DNA from: Larus michahellis | Lineage: Eukaryota; Chordata; Aves; Charadriiformes; Laridae | NCBI RefSeq assembly: GCF_964199755.1 | Contig: NC_133903.1 | Coordinates: 56,240,739 to 56,304,738 of the forward strand | Length of the DNA: 64,000 bases | Direction: 5' to 3' | In this document: in pieces, positions 23,604 to 35,598 of the stretch | Numbering within the stretch: position 1 is the stretch's first letter | How the letters are laid out: every line of letters starts with the position of its first letter | Notes under the pieces: model-generated | The model's input: only the letters and a program-made list of their open reading frames with translations | Database searches by the model: none | Told to the model about the DNA's origin: nothing | Program-made: the position numbers and the translations under genes

Positions 23604-24456
23604 CCATAGAACCATAGAGCAGTGTGAAGGGACCTTAAAGCCCACCCAGTGGCACCCCCTGCCCTGGGCAGGGACACCTCCCACCAGCCCAGGTTGCTCC
23701 AAGCCCCATCCAACCTGGCCTTGAACCCCTCCAGGGATGGGGCAGCCACAGCTTCTCTGGGCAACCTGGGCCAGGGGCTCACCGCCCTCACAGCCAACAA
23801 TTTCTGCCTCACATCTCATCTCAATCTCCCCTCTTGCAGCGTAAAACCCTTCCCCCTCGTCCCATGGCTCCCCTCCCTGCTCCAGAGTCCCTCCCCAGCT
23901 TTCCTGGAGCCCCTTTAGGGCCTGGCAGGGGCTGGAAGGTCTCCCCGGAGCCTTCTCTTCTCCAGGCTGAACCCCCCCAGCTCTCTCAGCCTGTCCTCCC
24001 AGCAGAGGGGCTCCAGCCCTCCCAGCAGCTCCGGGGCCTCCTCTGGCCCCGCTCCAACAGCTCCGTGTCCTTCTGCTGTTGGTGCCCCAGGGCTGGAGGC
24101 AGCGCTGCAGGGGGGTCTCCCAGAGCGGAGCAGAGGGGCAGAATCCCCCCCTCGCCCTGCTGCCCACGCTGCTGGGGATGCAGCCCAGGCTGCGGGGGGT
24201 TTCTGGGCTGACAGCACACGTTGCCAGGGCGTGTGGAGCTTCTCACCCACCAACACCCCCGAGTCCTTCTCCCCAGGGCTGCTCTCAGTCCATTCTCCAC
24301 CCAGCCTGGATTTGTACTTGGGATTGCCCCAACCCATGTGCAGGACCCTGCACTTGGCCTGGTTGAACTTCATGAGGTTGGCACAGGCCCACCTCCCCAG
24401 CCTGTCCAGGCCCCTCTGGATGGCATCCCTTCCCTCCAGCGCACTGACTGCTCCAC
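23604..24456 (-). mobile_element. Longest CR1 LINE copy in the window (group A), about 850 bases
   Basis: Minus-strand CR1 whose 3' tail (ACCATAGAACCATAGAGC) lies at the left. Beyond the usual 3' region it extends to CAGGCCCCTCTGGATGGCATC at the right. On the element strand this adds the C-terminal part of ORF2 to the 3' untranslated region. The far edge between about 24441 and 24456 is blurred. No target-site duplication is obvious. Confidence 0.95.
23986..24373 (-). pseudogene. Relic of CR1 ORF2 (reverse transcriptase C-terminal part)
   Basis: On the minus strand a frame beginning at 24373 reads MKFNQAKCRVLHMG, then DSGVLVGEKL, matching the segment that follows the reverse-transcriptase palm in CR1 ORF2. 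The continuation (ILPLCSALGDPP, then KDTELLERGQRRP) lies in a different frame, so at least one frameshift separates the two. The catalytic palm itself is not present because the copy is 5'-truncated. The protein normally provides endonuclease and reverse transcriptase for LINE integration; this relic cannot. Confidence 0.85.
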
Positions 24457-24643
24457 GTGTCGATGAAAACCAGCCCAGCCAAGCTGCTTCCTGGTGAGTA
24501 AATCATCATATTGCATTGGTTTAGTCACTGGCACTGAAACTATGAATGAGAATGAGTTTGAAACATAGATATCTCTGCGGAGAGTGTCCTTGTGACACTG
24601 TGATCAGATGAAGACATGTGTCCACCCTGTTTGACAGTCACAG
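24457..24643. other. Short unique spacer
   Basis: Under 200 bases between two CR1 copies of opposite orientation. Nothing recognised. Confidence 0.4.
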
Positions 24644-24750
24644 AGAGCAACCTCATCTAGTGGGAGGTGTCCCTGCCCATGGCAGGGGGGTTGGAACTAG
24701 ATGATCTTTAAGGTCCCTTCCAACCCTAACAATTCTATGATTCTACGATG
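24644..24750 (+). mobile_element. CR1 LINE 3' end (group A, older form)
   Basis: GAGCAACCTCATCTAGTGGG, then TGCCCATGGCAGGGGGGTTG and GAACTAGATGATCTTTAAGG, with tail ATTCTATGATTCTACGATG. Like the 18.5 kb copy, it is close to the general CR1 3' end. Confidence 0.95.
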
Positions 24751-27530
24751 TGATCTGGCCCTGCTCTGTGTTGGGCTATGTTGGAGTCGAGCATGAAATG
24801 CAAACACTTTTGTCTCCATCTGTGTCCTGATCACAAGAGCTTTCCTCGTCAATCCAGCCAGCTGGGGAATTTGCAAGGATTTAAGTTTTGAACCCTTCCC
24901 TCCTCAAACGTGGCATGTTATCTACTCATAAAAATATGTCGTGGAGGTTCTGGCCAACATACAGATGGAGAGATTAAGTGTACGACAAACATCCTTTACA
25001 TCTGGCATATAGGAAGGGATAAGTATTTCCAGCTGGGTTTGAAAGAAAAGGTTTAAAAGCTGCTGGGTGAGGGGTTGCCCGGCAGGATCAGCCAGCGAAG
25101 GCAGCAAAATCAGTTTTTCCAGTGGGAGACTGGGATGCAGCGACTGTCCCCACCTTGCAGGCCTGCCCTGCCCTCACAGGTGCTCTGGGGAACCAAAAAT
25201 GGATTTGCCGACATGTTTTCCCCCAACAGTATTTTTTTTCTCCCAAAAGTATTCCGGAGTTTGAGGGAAGTTTCTCTGGAACGGATGCCCGACTGCAGCC
25301 GCTCCGCGAGCAGCCAGGCTTGCTGTGATACCGCTTTCATGAGAAAAGCTGTTCTGCAGCCAAAGCCTCACTTCAAAGCACCGTTATTTCGAATATTTCT
25401 CTTAAATGAATTTGACTGCGTTAATTTCGCTAATATAATACGATGCAGAAGAGCATATGTTGCTGCAGAACGAGCTGCGTCCCAGAGGGCTGCCCGTCGG
25501 TGCGGCAGAGTGCTGCGTGCTTCGCCGTGCCTCACCCACACGGCAGAACCATTCCTTCCCCAGTCAATAAATTCTCTCGGTATTTGCTTAAACAGTCATA
25601 GAGATGACACCCTTCTGCTAAGGACGTCATTAATTCAACAGAAAGCATCGAAAGCCTGGCTCTGGCATCCCGTGGGGAACGCAGATTCGGGCCAGGAGGA
25701 TGCTCATTCACCCGCAGGTGCTGGTGCAGCAGCACGTGGGAATAGTTCTGGTCCGTAAACATGGGTCACATCTGTTTGTCCTCCCTCTTCTCAACAAGAA
25801 TGATGGCTGCAGTCCATTTTAAAAATTGAATTATCTTTCCTTGGGCTTTACTAGCCGTAGTTTCCACGTCTCCTGCTGTCCGAGTCGTCAGCTCCTGAGC
25901 TGCTTGTCCTCTTCGCAGCCTCTTTGCATGAGCGGTTAAATTTACGTGAAGCAAAAGAGGGAAATGTGAGATTCCAGACATTGCACCAACAAATTGAGAG
26001 GAGACTTCTCGTCTTGCTTCTGCTGTGCAATGATGTCTTTGTTCTCCCTTGGACGGGCTCCTCCGCAGGAGATGTGTGGTGGGAAGAGGAGGCTTCCCCT
26101 GCAGCAAGCCAACCGCCTTTAATGTGGGATTCTCCTTCCATGGGGAGCCATGCGTCAGGAGATGTCAGATCCGATGTGGATTGTTTTCCACTGTTATTGA
26201 ATAAAAAGTCACAGTTTTCTGGGGAATATCAGCTCAAATCTTGGGAGTCATTACGTGTTCCTGTGCCCTTCCTATAACCCATGCAAACACGGTAAATGCA
26301 TCCTTCCCGTTCCCGGTGATGTCCCCAGCAGTGATTAAAATAGAATAAGCCCCTTGTGCTGTAGGTTATAAAACAGAGGCTTGTGGCTTCCAAAACGGTT
26401 AGTAAAATTTAATATTCCAGGAGCGTGGAAGATCTGTGGATGGAAATCAATATTTCATGTTCTTCCTTCAGTATACACGCGCTGAGTGGTGGTGTTTGGG
26501 AGCAGGGAGCGGGGATGGTGGGCAGCAGCCTGGTCCTGCCTTTCCCTGCCTTTCCCTGCGCCGTGGTCCCACCCCAGCTCCGGGGCTCCATCGCGGCGTC
26601 CGGGCAGAGCCCTGCCTGCCAGAGCACGGCACATCGCCTCTGCCCGTCCTCCACTGTGCAGCCTGGAAATAACGGAGATCAGAAACATTTAGAAACAAAA
26701 AAAAAAATGGTAACAAGTGTGGCCAGAGCTGAGCGTTGAAAATGAGATTGTCTCTGCTCTGTACAAAATTAAATTCCTGGTGGAAGTGATTAGCAATATT
26801 GCTAAGAATTTACTGTGCTGTATTTCAATATACCAGGCGGCTCCAGAAGTGCCTTCCCTGAATAAATTGATGCCCAAGGGCTAATTCTCCTCTCCTTTGC
26901 AATGGTTTCACACCCTGCAGTGGCCATCCCCGTCTCACCACACAGACGCCAGCCCAGCAGCGCCAGGCTCCTGCGGGGACTTTGTCCCCTCTCTTTGGTG
27001 GCCGCAGCAGCATGTTCTTCTGAGAGAAGAGCTCCTTCGGGCAGATGCCTGCGGTTTCCCCAAGCTCTTCAGCATCCTGAGATGCCGTTCGGGGGTTGGC
27101 GTCAGGGGGTAGAGCAGCCAGGCATCGCCGACAAGTTGCAGATCTCCATCTACCCGGTCCCAGCCCCAGGAACTGCTGACGCTCATCTGCATGGGGTTTA
27201 TACGCATGCGGAGAAATAAGCGTGAAACACCGTATAGCTAAAGCGTTAAAAATGAAATTAGCGAGATGCTCATCCTCAGAAGCAGACAATAGTACCTGCT
27301 GTTCCTATCCGGCACCCTTACATGTTTACTCCCTTCGCATCCGGGCTGGAGGTGGTTCCCTTGCCCTTCGCTTTGAGGGTTTGCCGACTGCGGGGACTGG
27401 GAGCTGCTGGAATCCAATACGGGGGGAACTGCACAGCTGGATGGTGAAAAGCAAAACACCACCACAATACCACGGAAGAAATGTTAAAACTTTTTATCGT
27501 GCTTCGTGTCATAGACCTGAAATGCTGCTT
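24751..27530. other. Unique non-coding sequence
   Basis: A 227-residue plus-strand frame at 25075-25758 overlaps several other frames and matches no family I know. 25340-25450 is AT-rich and may be conserved. CCTGCCTTTCC is repeated in tandem near 26536-26560. No supported gene. Confidence 0.5.
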
Positions 27531-27955
27531 GGACTGGAGCACAAGTCCTGTGAGGAGCGGCTGAGGGAGCTGGGGGTGTTCAGCCTGGAGAGAAGGGGGC
27601 TGAGGGGAGACCTTCTCGCTCTCTACGGCTCCCTGAAAGGAGGGGGCAGCCAGGGGGGGTCGGGCTCTTCTCCCAAGGAACAGGCCATGGGACAAGGGGA
27701 AACGGCCTCAAGTTGCACCAGGGGAGGTGTAGGATGGATACTGGGAGAAATTTCTTCACGAAAAGGGCTGTCAAGCCTTGGCCCAGGCTGCCCAGGGCAG
27801 TGGTGGAGTCGCCATCCCTGGCGGGATTTAAAAGCCGGGCAGACGTGGTGCTTAGAGATATGGTTTAGTGATGGCTTTTGTCAGAGTTGGGTTGATGGTT
27901 GGGCTAGATGACCCGAAAGATCCCTTCCAACCCCAGCAATTCTGTGATTCTATGG
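27531..27955 (+). mobile_element. CR1 LINE 3' portion (group B), about 425 bases
   Basis: GGACTGGAGCACAAGTCCTG, GTGAGGAGCGGCTGAGGGAG, CAAGTTGCACCAGGGGAGG, AAAGCCGGGCAGACGTGG, TTGGGTTGATGGTTGGGC, and a tail CAATTCTGTGATTCTATGG. The 3' third is fuller than in other group B copies. Confidence 0.96.
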
Positions 27956-29443
27956 CTGAAAAAATGGTAGTGAGAGAGGAGGGAAGAGCAGGACCGTGCC
28001 CCCCAGCCCCCCCAGAACGGGGGTCCCAGCACCCCCAGGCTGGGGTTTGCTTTCCCAGCATTTGCGTGCGGCTCCACAGCCCTCGCTGACGCCAGCCGCG
28101 GCTCTCACCAGCCCACAGGTACCAGCCCTTTCCAGGCTGAGATGCTGGAAGCCGTAATCTCCGTCTTCAAACCCACAGTAAGAACATCTAAGGCTTTTTT
28201 TTGGTGTAGGTAGAGTTTAATTCCTCCTTCTTCATCTCCCTGTTTTGACTGCTGATAATTTATTTTTGTTTATTAATACAAAAGGTAAAAGTAAACTGCG
28301 TTTAGGCCAGCTCTGCCCCTTGGGTCTGCTGGGGAAGCTGCCGGAGGTCGTGCCTGCGTTGGGGAGAATCCCACCTCCCGCCCCTGCCAGTGCCTCCAGT
28401 TTCTGTGGTAACAGCACGTCTCCACCGCTTCCACTTCAATATGCTAAAAAAGTTATTAATAACAGCGGAATTTCTTTCATAGGATTTTTCAGTTGAGCGG
28501 TGCCAGGTTTGGAGTTAAATTGCCCAGGTATTTTGCCAGGGGAGGCCACGGACGCTTTCCTTGCTGCTAGTCGTAATTGTTCTGATTTCTGATGTTTGGG
28601 TGCTCGGGGACGGCGATGCCCGCAGGCTGGTCAGCGCGGCTTTGCTGCTCCTCATGGAAATATCTGTAGGTTTGGGGGCTTTACTGGATTCTTACAAATT
28701 GCTGTAGCTGACTGCAGAGCAGCCTGCTCCGACCTTCAGATTCTGCTCTCCCCGGTCTGCTGTTTGAACGGGTGTTACAGAAAAGCAATAATATTAGTTC
28801 ATTCATCCTAATATCCCTTTATTGTGTTGGCTGGATACAGCTAGAAAAGCTGAATTTTTCTTCTGTGATCTGATTTTTGTGTGCTCTGGCTTTATTTCTG
28901 CCGTAAGTGGTTTATAATTGGTAATGGGCAGCTTTGCTGTTCCCATCACGTGTGGCCGAAAGCTTTCTTTACAGACTTCGCTATGCATTTGCTATTCAGC
29001 TCGCTTCCAATTCTCTCATTTTAAGGAGAAAACTCATCTTGGGTGTGTGGGACTCCTGCAGGGAATACATCCTCCGTGAATTCCTCCATGGGAATACACC
29101 CACCATGCTTCAGTTCGGATGCTTGGCCAAAGAATCCCATCCCGTCCCATCCCATCCCATGGTGGATGGCGCTTGCTCTGGTGGATGCCATAGATATTTT
29201 ATTAGTCTTTGAGGAACAAACTCTGCACAGCTTTGCTGCTCAGGTGGGATGATGGGTGTCGGTATAGCGAAGTGTTTGGTGCGTGGACAGAGGAGGTTTG
29301 GCAGAAGGTAGACCGAGAAGCTGGTGTGAGCACAACCGTGAACTGACACTATCCAACTGTGAAATGTATGAAGTTAAGCTTATGGGGTGAAGAAGTTCAA
29401 TTTTTTTCCCAGAGCAATAGTTCCTTTAAGGTTGATGAGAAAT
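27956..29443. other. Unique non-coding sequence with short CCCAT repeat
   Basis: Contains a (CCCAT)n microsatellite at 29135-29160. AT-rich at 28190-28290 and 28840-28930. No supported gene. Confidence 0.5.
29135..29160. repeat. (CCCAT)n microsatellite, five units with one mismatch
   Basis: TCCCATCCCGTCCCATCCCA then TCCCAT, directly followed by GG. The second unit carries a G substitution. Confidence 0.85.
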
Positions 29444-29600
29444 CATAGAGTCATAGAGTCCAGCCTTTGGGTTGGAAGGGACCTTAAAGACCATCCAGTG
29501 GCACACCCTGCCCTGGGCAGGGACACCTCCCACCAGCCCAGGTTGCTCCAAGTCCCGTCCAACCTGGCCTTGAACCCCTCCAGGGATGGGACAGCCACAA
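29444..29600 (-). mobile_element. CR1 LINE 3' portion (group A)
   Basis: TCATAGAGTCATAGAGTCC tail, GGGTTGGAAGGGACCTTAAA, GGGACACCTCCCACCAGCCC, CTCCAGGGATGGGACAGCC; homology ends at CCACAAAAATCGCC. Confidence 0.94.
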
Positions 29601-32600
29601 AAATCGCCTGTGACAGTGACACCTTTCACAAGCCGTGTGTGAGCACTAAAATCCTTCGTGGGTTCTCAGAGCAGGGGCAGCCAGCAGGATCCTACGCTGT
29701 GATTTCAGACCCATGGAAGCAATCTCCAGCAAGCCCAGGCGGCCGGTGGCAATGTCCCCCCGGCCAGCTCGTCCCTTCACTGGGCTGGCAGCAGCCACCA
29801 GGCCTGGCCATGGATTCACTGCTTTACTCTTGGTCTCTGGGATGAAAAACTGATAAACTGATAACTTAAAAACTGACAAATTGACCTTGAACACGTACTG
29901 TATCTCAGGGAGGGTTCTGGTTGGACTGTCTGGTCTACGGGATGCCCAGCTCCTGGTTAGAGAGTCAGATTTTGGAGGTTACACTGGTTTTCCCATCTGG
30001 GACAATGCGACAGCGGGATGAGGTATTCAATGCATTTGTTTAGTTTAGGTCATCACTGAATTTAGAGAGATCTCAATCTAATTTTTAGGAATAAAGTAAT
30101 TTTTAGGATGAATCTGTAATGGTTATGCTGCAGCCTCATATGTTCCAGTTGATTTCAAGTGAAACCAACATGATTTGGTTTATAGTTAATGAAGTTATAA
30201 ACTCTTATTGCAAATTAGTAAAAGATCCATTTATTCTGTTGCGGAGTTTACTAGAAAAAGAAGCAGCTGCAGCCAAAGGGTGCAGGCGAGCAGTCTTCGG
30301 ATGATGAAGAGGAACTCCTGGGGCATCAATGGGGAGGGAGGTACCAGGGGTGGGGGAGATGGAGGGCAGCGGGGACAGACCCTGTTCTTGTCTGTCCTGC
30401 AGCCCGGCTGCTGGGGACACATGCTGCGGCCGCCGAACCTGAACAAGTTCTCCTTCCCGAAATGGAGAAAGTGGGATTTGGCCCAATGCTGACTCCAGGG
30501 GCGTACGTCAGGAAGGCTGAGGGCCCGCCTGGACCACGGCAGGGTGTCCAGGGCTGCCACGGGGGCTGTGAGCTGGGGGCTACTGGGGGGGCTACTGGCC
30601 AAAGGGCTGAGGATGGTCGCAGGGGAGCAGAGCCATGTGCTGGCGCTGCGGGGTGGCCGTCTGAGAGGACAGCCCTCCTGTCCCCAGCCCCAGGGACAGC
30701 CCTCCTGTCCCCAGCCCCGAGGACGACTCTCCTGTCCCCAGCCCTGGCAGGGGAAACCAACCTGCAAATCCTTGGGGTTTTAACTGTAAAAGCCATTGAG
30801 CTTTTGCACCACAGGGAGAAAACCAGTACAGAAATCCAGAAAAATGCAAGCCAGGGTTTTTCCCTTTGCGGTCAGGTGCGAGGTCAGACCAGACTCGGTA
30901 TTTGCTCCAACTTGCTCCCCGTATCCGGACACCTCACACTGGGACGCCGCCGCACGCAGCTGCCCTCACTAGCAGAGGTAATTAGTTTTGAAGTGAAAAT
31001 AACTGATGACTTCTATTGTCTCAGCCTTATGGCTTGAAAGGTCTACTTTTGAGATGCAATAGCTGTATTCCCATCTTCTTTTTTTTATTATTTCATTAAA
31101 GATTGTTAGCTCAAAGTTCATACACTCTATCGTTAAACACTCTGTTTAACCTAAGCGGCAGACCTGGCTGCTACACTTCAACCCTCCAGCGTGGCACTGG
31201 CCTTTATAAGGCGCCAAGTTTGCTCAAGAGAGAAAGCTGGCAGTATTTTCCACCCGAAATGATCCACTGGCTTCTTGGGACTATTATAAATTCAGATTAA
31301 GGGAGGGAGGCCGAAGTCTGTCTATATAAATGTCATCTAAAGCCTACTTAATGGAATTAGCAGGACTAAGTCAGTGGAACTCCACGGAAGTCAATTGAGT
31401 TGCTCCCACTTAATTGGCGAATTTGTCATCAAATACTTAATTTGCTCTATAGAGGAATGGAAACATAAGATATATTCTGTGTGCTAAAAATAGCCCACGT
31501 GTTGGTCTCTCATCATTAATAAAACTCAAAAAAGGAATTGCGTGCAGCCTGAGAAGCCCATAAATCCCACGTGAAGGTAGGTAATAAGTATTAATTGGCA
31601 AAGAAGGTGCTCTGCTGCTCGTGCTGTGCCGGACGCTCCTGTCCTGCCGTGGTGGAGCCTTGTGGATCCCCGGCCACCCACCGGTTTGTGTGGGACCTGA
31701 GAGTGGGTTCGGGGCCCTGGAGTCACAGCATGCCTGGTTTTGGCTTGTCCCCTTGGCAGAGGGACGTGGTTGGGAGCTGCCTGTGCACCCACCTGACACT
31801 TCTCTCTCTTCGTGCCAACGTGAATTTCCCTGGGAGCCTACAAAGCCAGCGTCAGAGCATGGAGAGCGGTGCCCACACTCTGTGCTAAACAAGCTGGTTT
31901 TGGGGCTCGGAGGAAGCGGCTGCAGACGGGTCCCCGTCGCCCCGGGCTGTGGTTTGGGTGGGACCAGCCCAGGGGAAACCAGGCATCAGCCTGGAGAGCT
32001 GCTTGTTTGGGTTTGTTCCTTTATTGGCTTATTTGGCTTTCAATTTTTGCTCTTGTAAATGGTCCGTGTGAAGGGGCTGGAGCCAATTTAATGCTGTAAT
32101 GCTAAGGTTGCTCTTTCTTATTGCAGATTCGGTTCGGAAGAATGGAACAGTTAGCAATGCCAGCATCGAACCGAGGTGGTTGAAGTGCCACAAACCGCTG
32201 TGGAAAGCAGCAGATGTGAGAGACCTCCTGATGTTTTACAGCTTTTATTTTCACAGACGGGGAAGGCTGGAGTTTGGGACCGAGAGGCCAAGGGATGGCA
32301 GAGCTGCAGGTTCCGACGGGGCTGTCCCCGGCCCAGCAAGGGCAGCTGGGATCCTCTGCCACCCTCCTCCCGAGCCTCCCCGCCGCGAAACCACGGCTCA
32401 CGCGCTCCCTATGAAGAGGCTCTTTGGCAAGGGCGTGGGGCAGAGAAAACCAGGGCAGAAAAATGGAGACATAATTAAAAATTAGGAGCTGGACTTCAGA
32501 AAAGAAGATTAAGGTATTAGGCAAAAGCCACAGCGACTACGCGACAGCGCTTAATTTTCTTCCCCGGGGCAGACTGAACGCCTGACTTCTGGCCATTTGA

Positions 32601-34502
32601 CGATGTTTTTGAGATTGCCGTGTGGGTCGGTACAAAGCGTCTGCCTGCTTTCCCCTCTTCAGCCTCGTATTATCGTCTCACAGTAATTACATTTTCACAA
32701 AATGAGACAGAATAAATACGTGCTTTTTTTGCAAGCATCAATATTTCCATGGGGTTAAATTGGCAGTTCCCTTATTTTGAAGCAAGGACGTCAATGTTTC
32801 TAAGCCCGACTTGTCAGCCTTCCCCTTGGCCAGATAATAATAGACTTATTGATTGTTACTCAGGAAAACAGAGTAAAGGAACTTTGCCTTTCTATGGAAA
32901 GACAGAATTCGACCTGGTGGGTTGTGAGAGGAAGACTGTGCTTCCTCTCTTAGCTAATACATGTTAGGCATTAAGACCTATTCAATGATTTCAGGCCTCC
33001 ACAGCAAGATGTTTATATTTCAATGTTCCGCTCTGTGCCAGTCCAGCTACTCTGTTTCACAGCAGGGTTCATGTTGAAACTGGTGTTAAAAATCAACCAC
33101 GGTGCAGGCTGGACCGTCATTTGGAGCGTGCGACCTGTCCGTTCTGGCTCTGCCCTGGCCCAGGAACCAAGGGCTGGTGGGCGTCTTTGGGACCCGCTCC
33201 AGGCAAGGGGCTGGCTCAGCTCCATCACTCCGGAGAGGGTGAGGTCTGGGCTTGCAGATCCAGCCCCTCTTGGGACGGCGATCGCAGAGTGGGGGAGGCT
33301 GATTGCCCATGGGTGGGCTGAGCCGGTAGCTGAAGGGCACGGCGCTTCTCCGGGCTGGATGCTGCAGCTCTCAGTTGAGGATGGATTCAGCAGCCTCTCA
33401 CCTCCCAGACAAACAGCTTGACCGCTGAGCGGCTGCTGGTGAGTCATCGGTCTTAGTAATTCCCTGCCAGTAGTTTTAAAGTGGTTTGAATTCTTTGTAA
33501 TAAGGAACAACAAGAGAAACTCAGACTTCTGGTTTCTGGAGTTATTTCTTGATGTACTTTGAGTACCAGAGTGGGCTTTGCAGGGCGATACCGCAGGTCC
33601 ACGTTTATCCCAAACAACTGCTGCACACATTTGTTTAGTACATCGGTTAAAAAGACATTTATTTCTAGCTGCCAGCCATGGAAACTCATCTGGCTCTCTA
33701 GAAGAAGCTGATGTGACTCATGTGCCATGACAAGCGCAGAGGCACCGGAGCTGCGTATTCCCTGCCTTCCGCCCTTCCCACCCAGCCCTGCCGGGGCTCT
33801 GCAGGCTGTGGTTAAGGACCACGCATGCAACCCCTTTGGCAAGGTGTGAACCACAACAGGGTCGGATCCACTCTCCACCAGCCCTGGAAGCTAGTGCTCA
33901 GTCACGGGGTCCGACGTGCACCGGGAAACGATGGGTTAATTCAAAGCTGTCACTTATGCATTGTCTTTTTCTCTTGAGCTGTGAAGATACCGAGGCTCCA
34001 CAGTCAGATATCAGTGACATTAGCAGGCGGAGCTGGACGGTACGAAGCTGCCCACGGCAGAGGTGCTCGGGGGAGAGCTGAGGAGCCCCCAAAGCTCCTG
34101 GTGACCCCAACGTTTCTTGAAGTGCCAGCACTTTCTTTGCTGTTTCTGCTCAGCAGGTCAAGAGCAGAAAGGGGGGAAGAAACCTGTGCTGCTTTATCCT
34201 CTTGTCTTTGTGTCCCTGCTACTGAGATAAAAACTATTGCTTTGAGCTTTTCTGGGTGCTCATGTACAGGCATGTGTTTAAAGCAAGGAGATCACATCCT
34301 CTCTAAGATGTAATCAAGTCCTCTGCTAATGGGTTATTTTCTAAGATCTCTTAGAGGTTACTCACTACAAGCCAGATATAATGAGCACAGTATAGCTTTG
34401 TTTGGTTTAGTTTGTTTATGAAATTGGGAAGGATGGCAGGCTTTGTTCTTGCTAGAAAATTCCCTGAAGAATCATATAACTGTGAAGCGAGTCGCCCAGC
34501 AG
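29601..34502. other. 4.9 kb of unique non-coding sequence free of CR1
   Basis: Contains a G-rich tract with a 27-base minisatellite (30551-30747), an AT-rich island at 30030-30250, another at 31310-31460 with repeated TTAATT words, and a splice-acceptor-like TTCTTATTGCAG ending at 32126. I cannot assemble a gene from these. Confidence 0.5.
30667..30747. repeat. 27-base minisatellite, three copies
   Basis: Three head-to-tail units of 27 bases (30667-30693, 30694-30720, 30721-30747), each built on GGACAGCCCTCCTGTCCCCA plus GCCCC(A/T)G-type ends. The first two differ only at the end; the third has four or so substitutions. Translation gives a nine-residue periodic pattern in several frames, a consequence of the repeat rather than of coding. 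Confidence 0.93.
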
Positions 34503-34656
34503 CATAGAATCATGGAATCACAGAATGGTTTGGGTGGGAAGGGACCTTAAAGCCCACCCAGTGGCACCCCCTGCCCTGGGCAGGGACACCTCCCACCAGC
34601 CCAGGTTGCTCCAAGCCCCGTCCAACCTGGCCTTGAACCCCTCCAGGGATGGGGCA
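34503..34656 (-). mobile_element. CR1 LINE 3' portion (group A)
   Basis: CATAGAATCATGGAATCACA double tail, GGTGGGAAGGGACCTTAAAG, CCCGTCCAACCTGGCCTTGA; cut at GGGATGGGGCATGC. Confidence 0.95.
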
Positions 34657-35562
34657 TGCACCACGTCGGGTCGTGCATCATCCCCCAGCCTGAGGTCTCT
34701 GCTCACCTGGGGCTTCTCTGAGCCACCTGTGGGAATGGAAATGGTGCACCTGGAAGAGAAACCTGGTAGAGAAACCTCTTCCAGATGCTGGGTGCCCAGC
34801 AAATGTAGTGAAACTTCAAGATTAACGCAAATACCTTGCGAAGTGTTTAGAGGACCATGATAAAGCTATGGATTGGTTTAGCTAGGAGTTTAACAAATAC
34901 TTTCCTTATAACATGTTCACAATAGAAATCCATAGAAGATTGTCCTAGAGCTAATGTCATGTTTGAAAACTGCAATTCCAGCTATTAAAGCCCCAGAGAA
35001 CTCAGATGATGCCTGTGGAGGAGACCTGACTGCCAAGAGCTGGGTGCGCTGTGACTGCCCCTGGCAGTAACAAATAGAGGCAGGTGCTGCAGAGGGAGCG
35101 GGTTTCGGCAGGGAACGAGGGCTCTGGACCTCGCCAGAGACATCGTCACCCATTAAAAGTTTCAGGTCTGTGGAAGAAAGGAATTAAGCCTTTCACTTCT
35201 TGTTTTTCACAGATACGTGGTGGAATCAGAAAGAAGCAATGGCTGCTGACATGGGCAGTGTTAGCAAACAAAGTTAGAAACTTTTTCCTAATTTCAGGTT
35301 TAAATTGTCTGAGCACTTGAACATCACAGATTGCAAGCACTGGCTGCAGCCTGACAGGCGTTTTGATAACAGCGTCCTCCAGCACATATAGCATCATAAA
35401 TGAAAGAGATACCTACCCCAAAATCCCACTTTCCTCTCTCTGGGCACGCGGCTGAGCTGGGCTCGGGGTGGGGGGTGCTGGGACTGGTGCCCCCAGCCAG
35501 GGGGAAACACCAGGGGCACCCGATGGCTTCAGTCTGCGTGTGCCACCAGAGACATCCCTGGT

Positions 35563-35598
35563 GTCACCATCCCTGTCACCATCCCCGTCACCGCTGCC
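35563..35598. repeat. 12-base tandem repeat, three imperfect units
   Basis: GTCACCATCCCT, GTCACCATCCCC, GTCACCGCTGCC in a row. A small GC-rich minisatellite-like tract. Confidence 0.8.

Noticed and set aside
25075..25758. 227-residue plus-strand frame
   Set aside because: No recognisable domain; ends in low-complexity Ala/Gly sequence; part of it lies in AT-rich sequence that looks like non-coding DNA.
30231..30796. Gly/Trp- and Pro/Ala-repeat proteins on both strands
   Set aside because: The periodicity comes from the 27-base minisatellite and appears in every frame.
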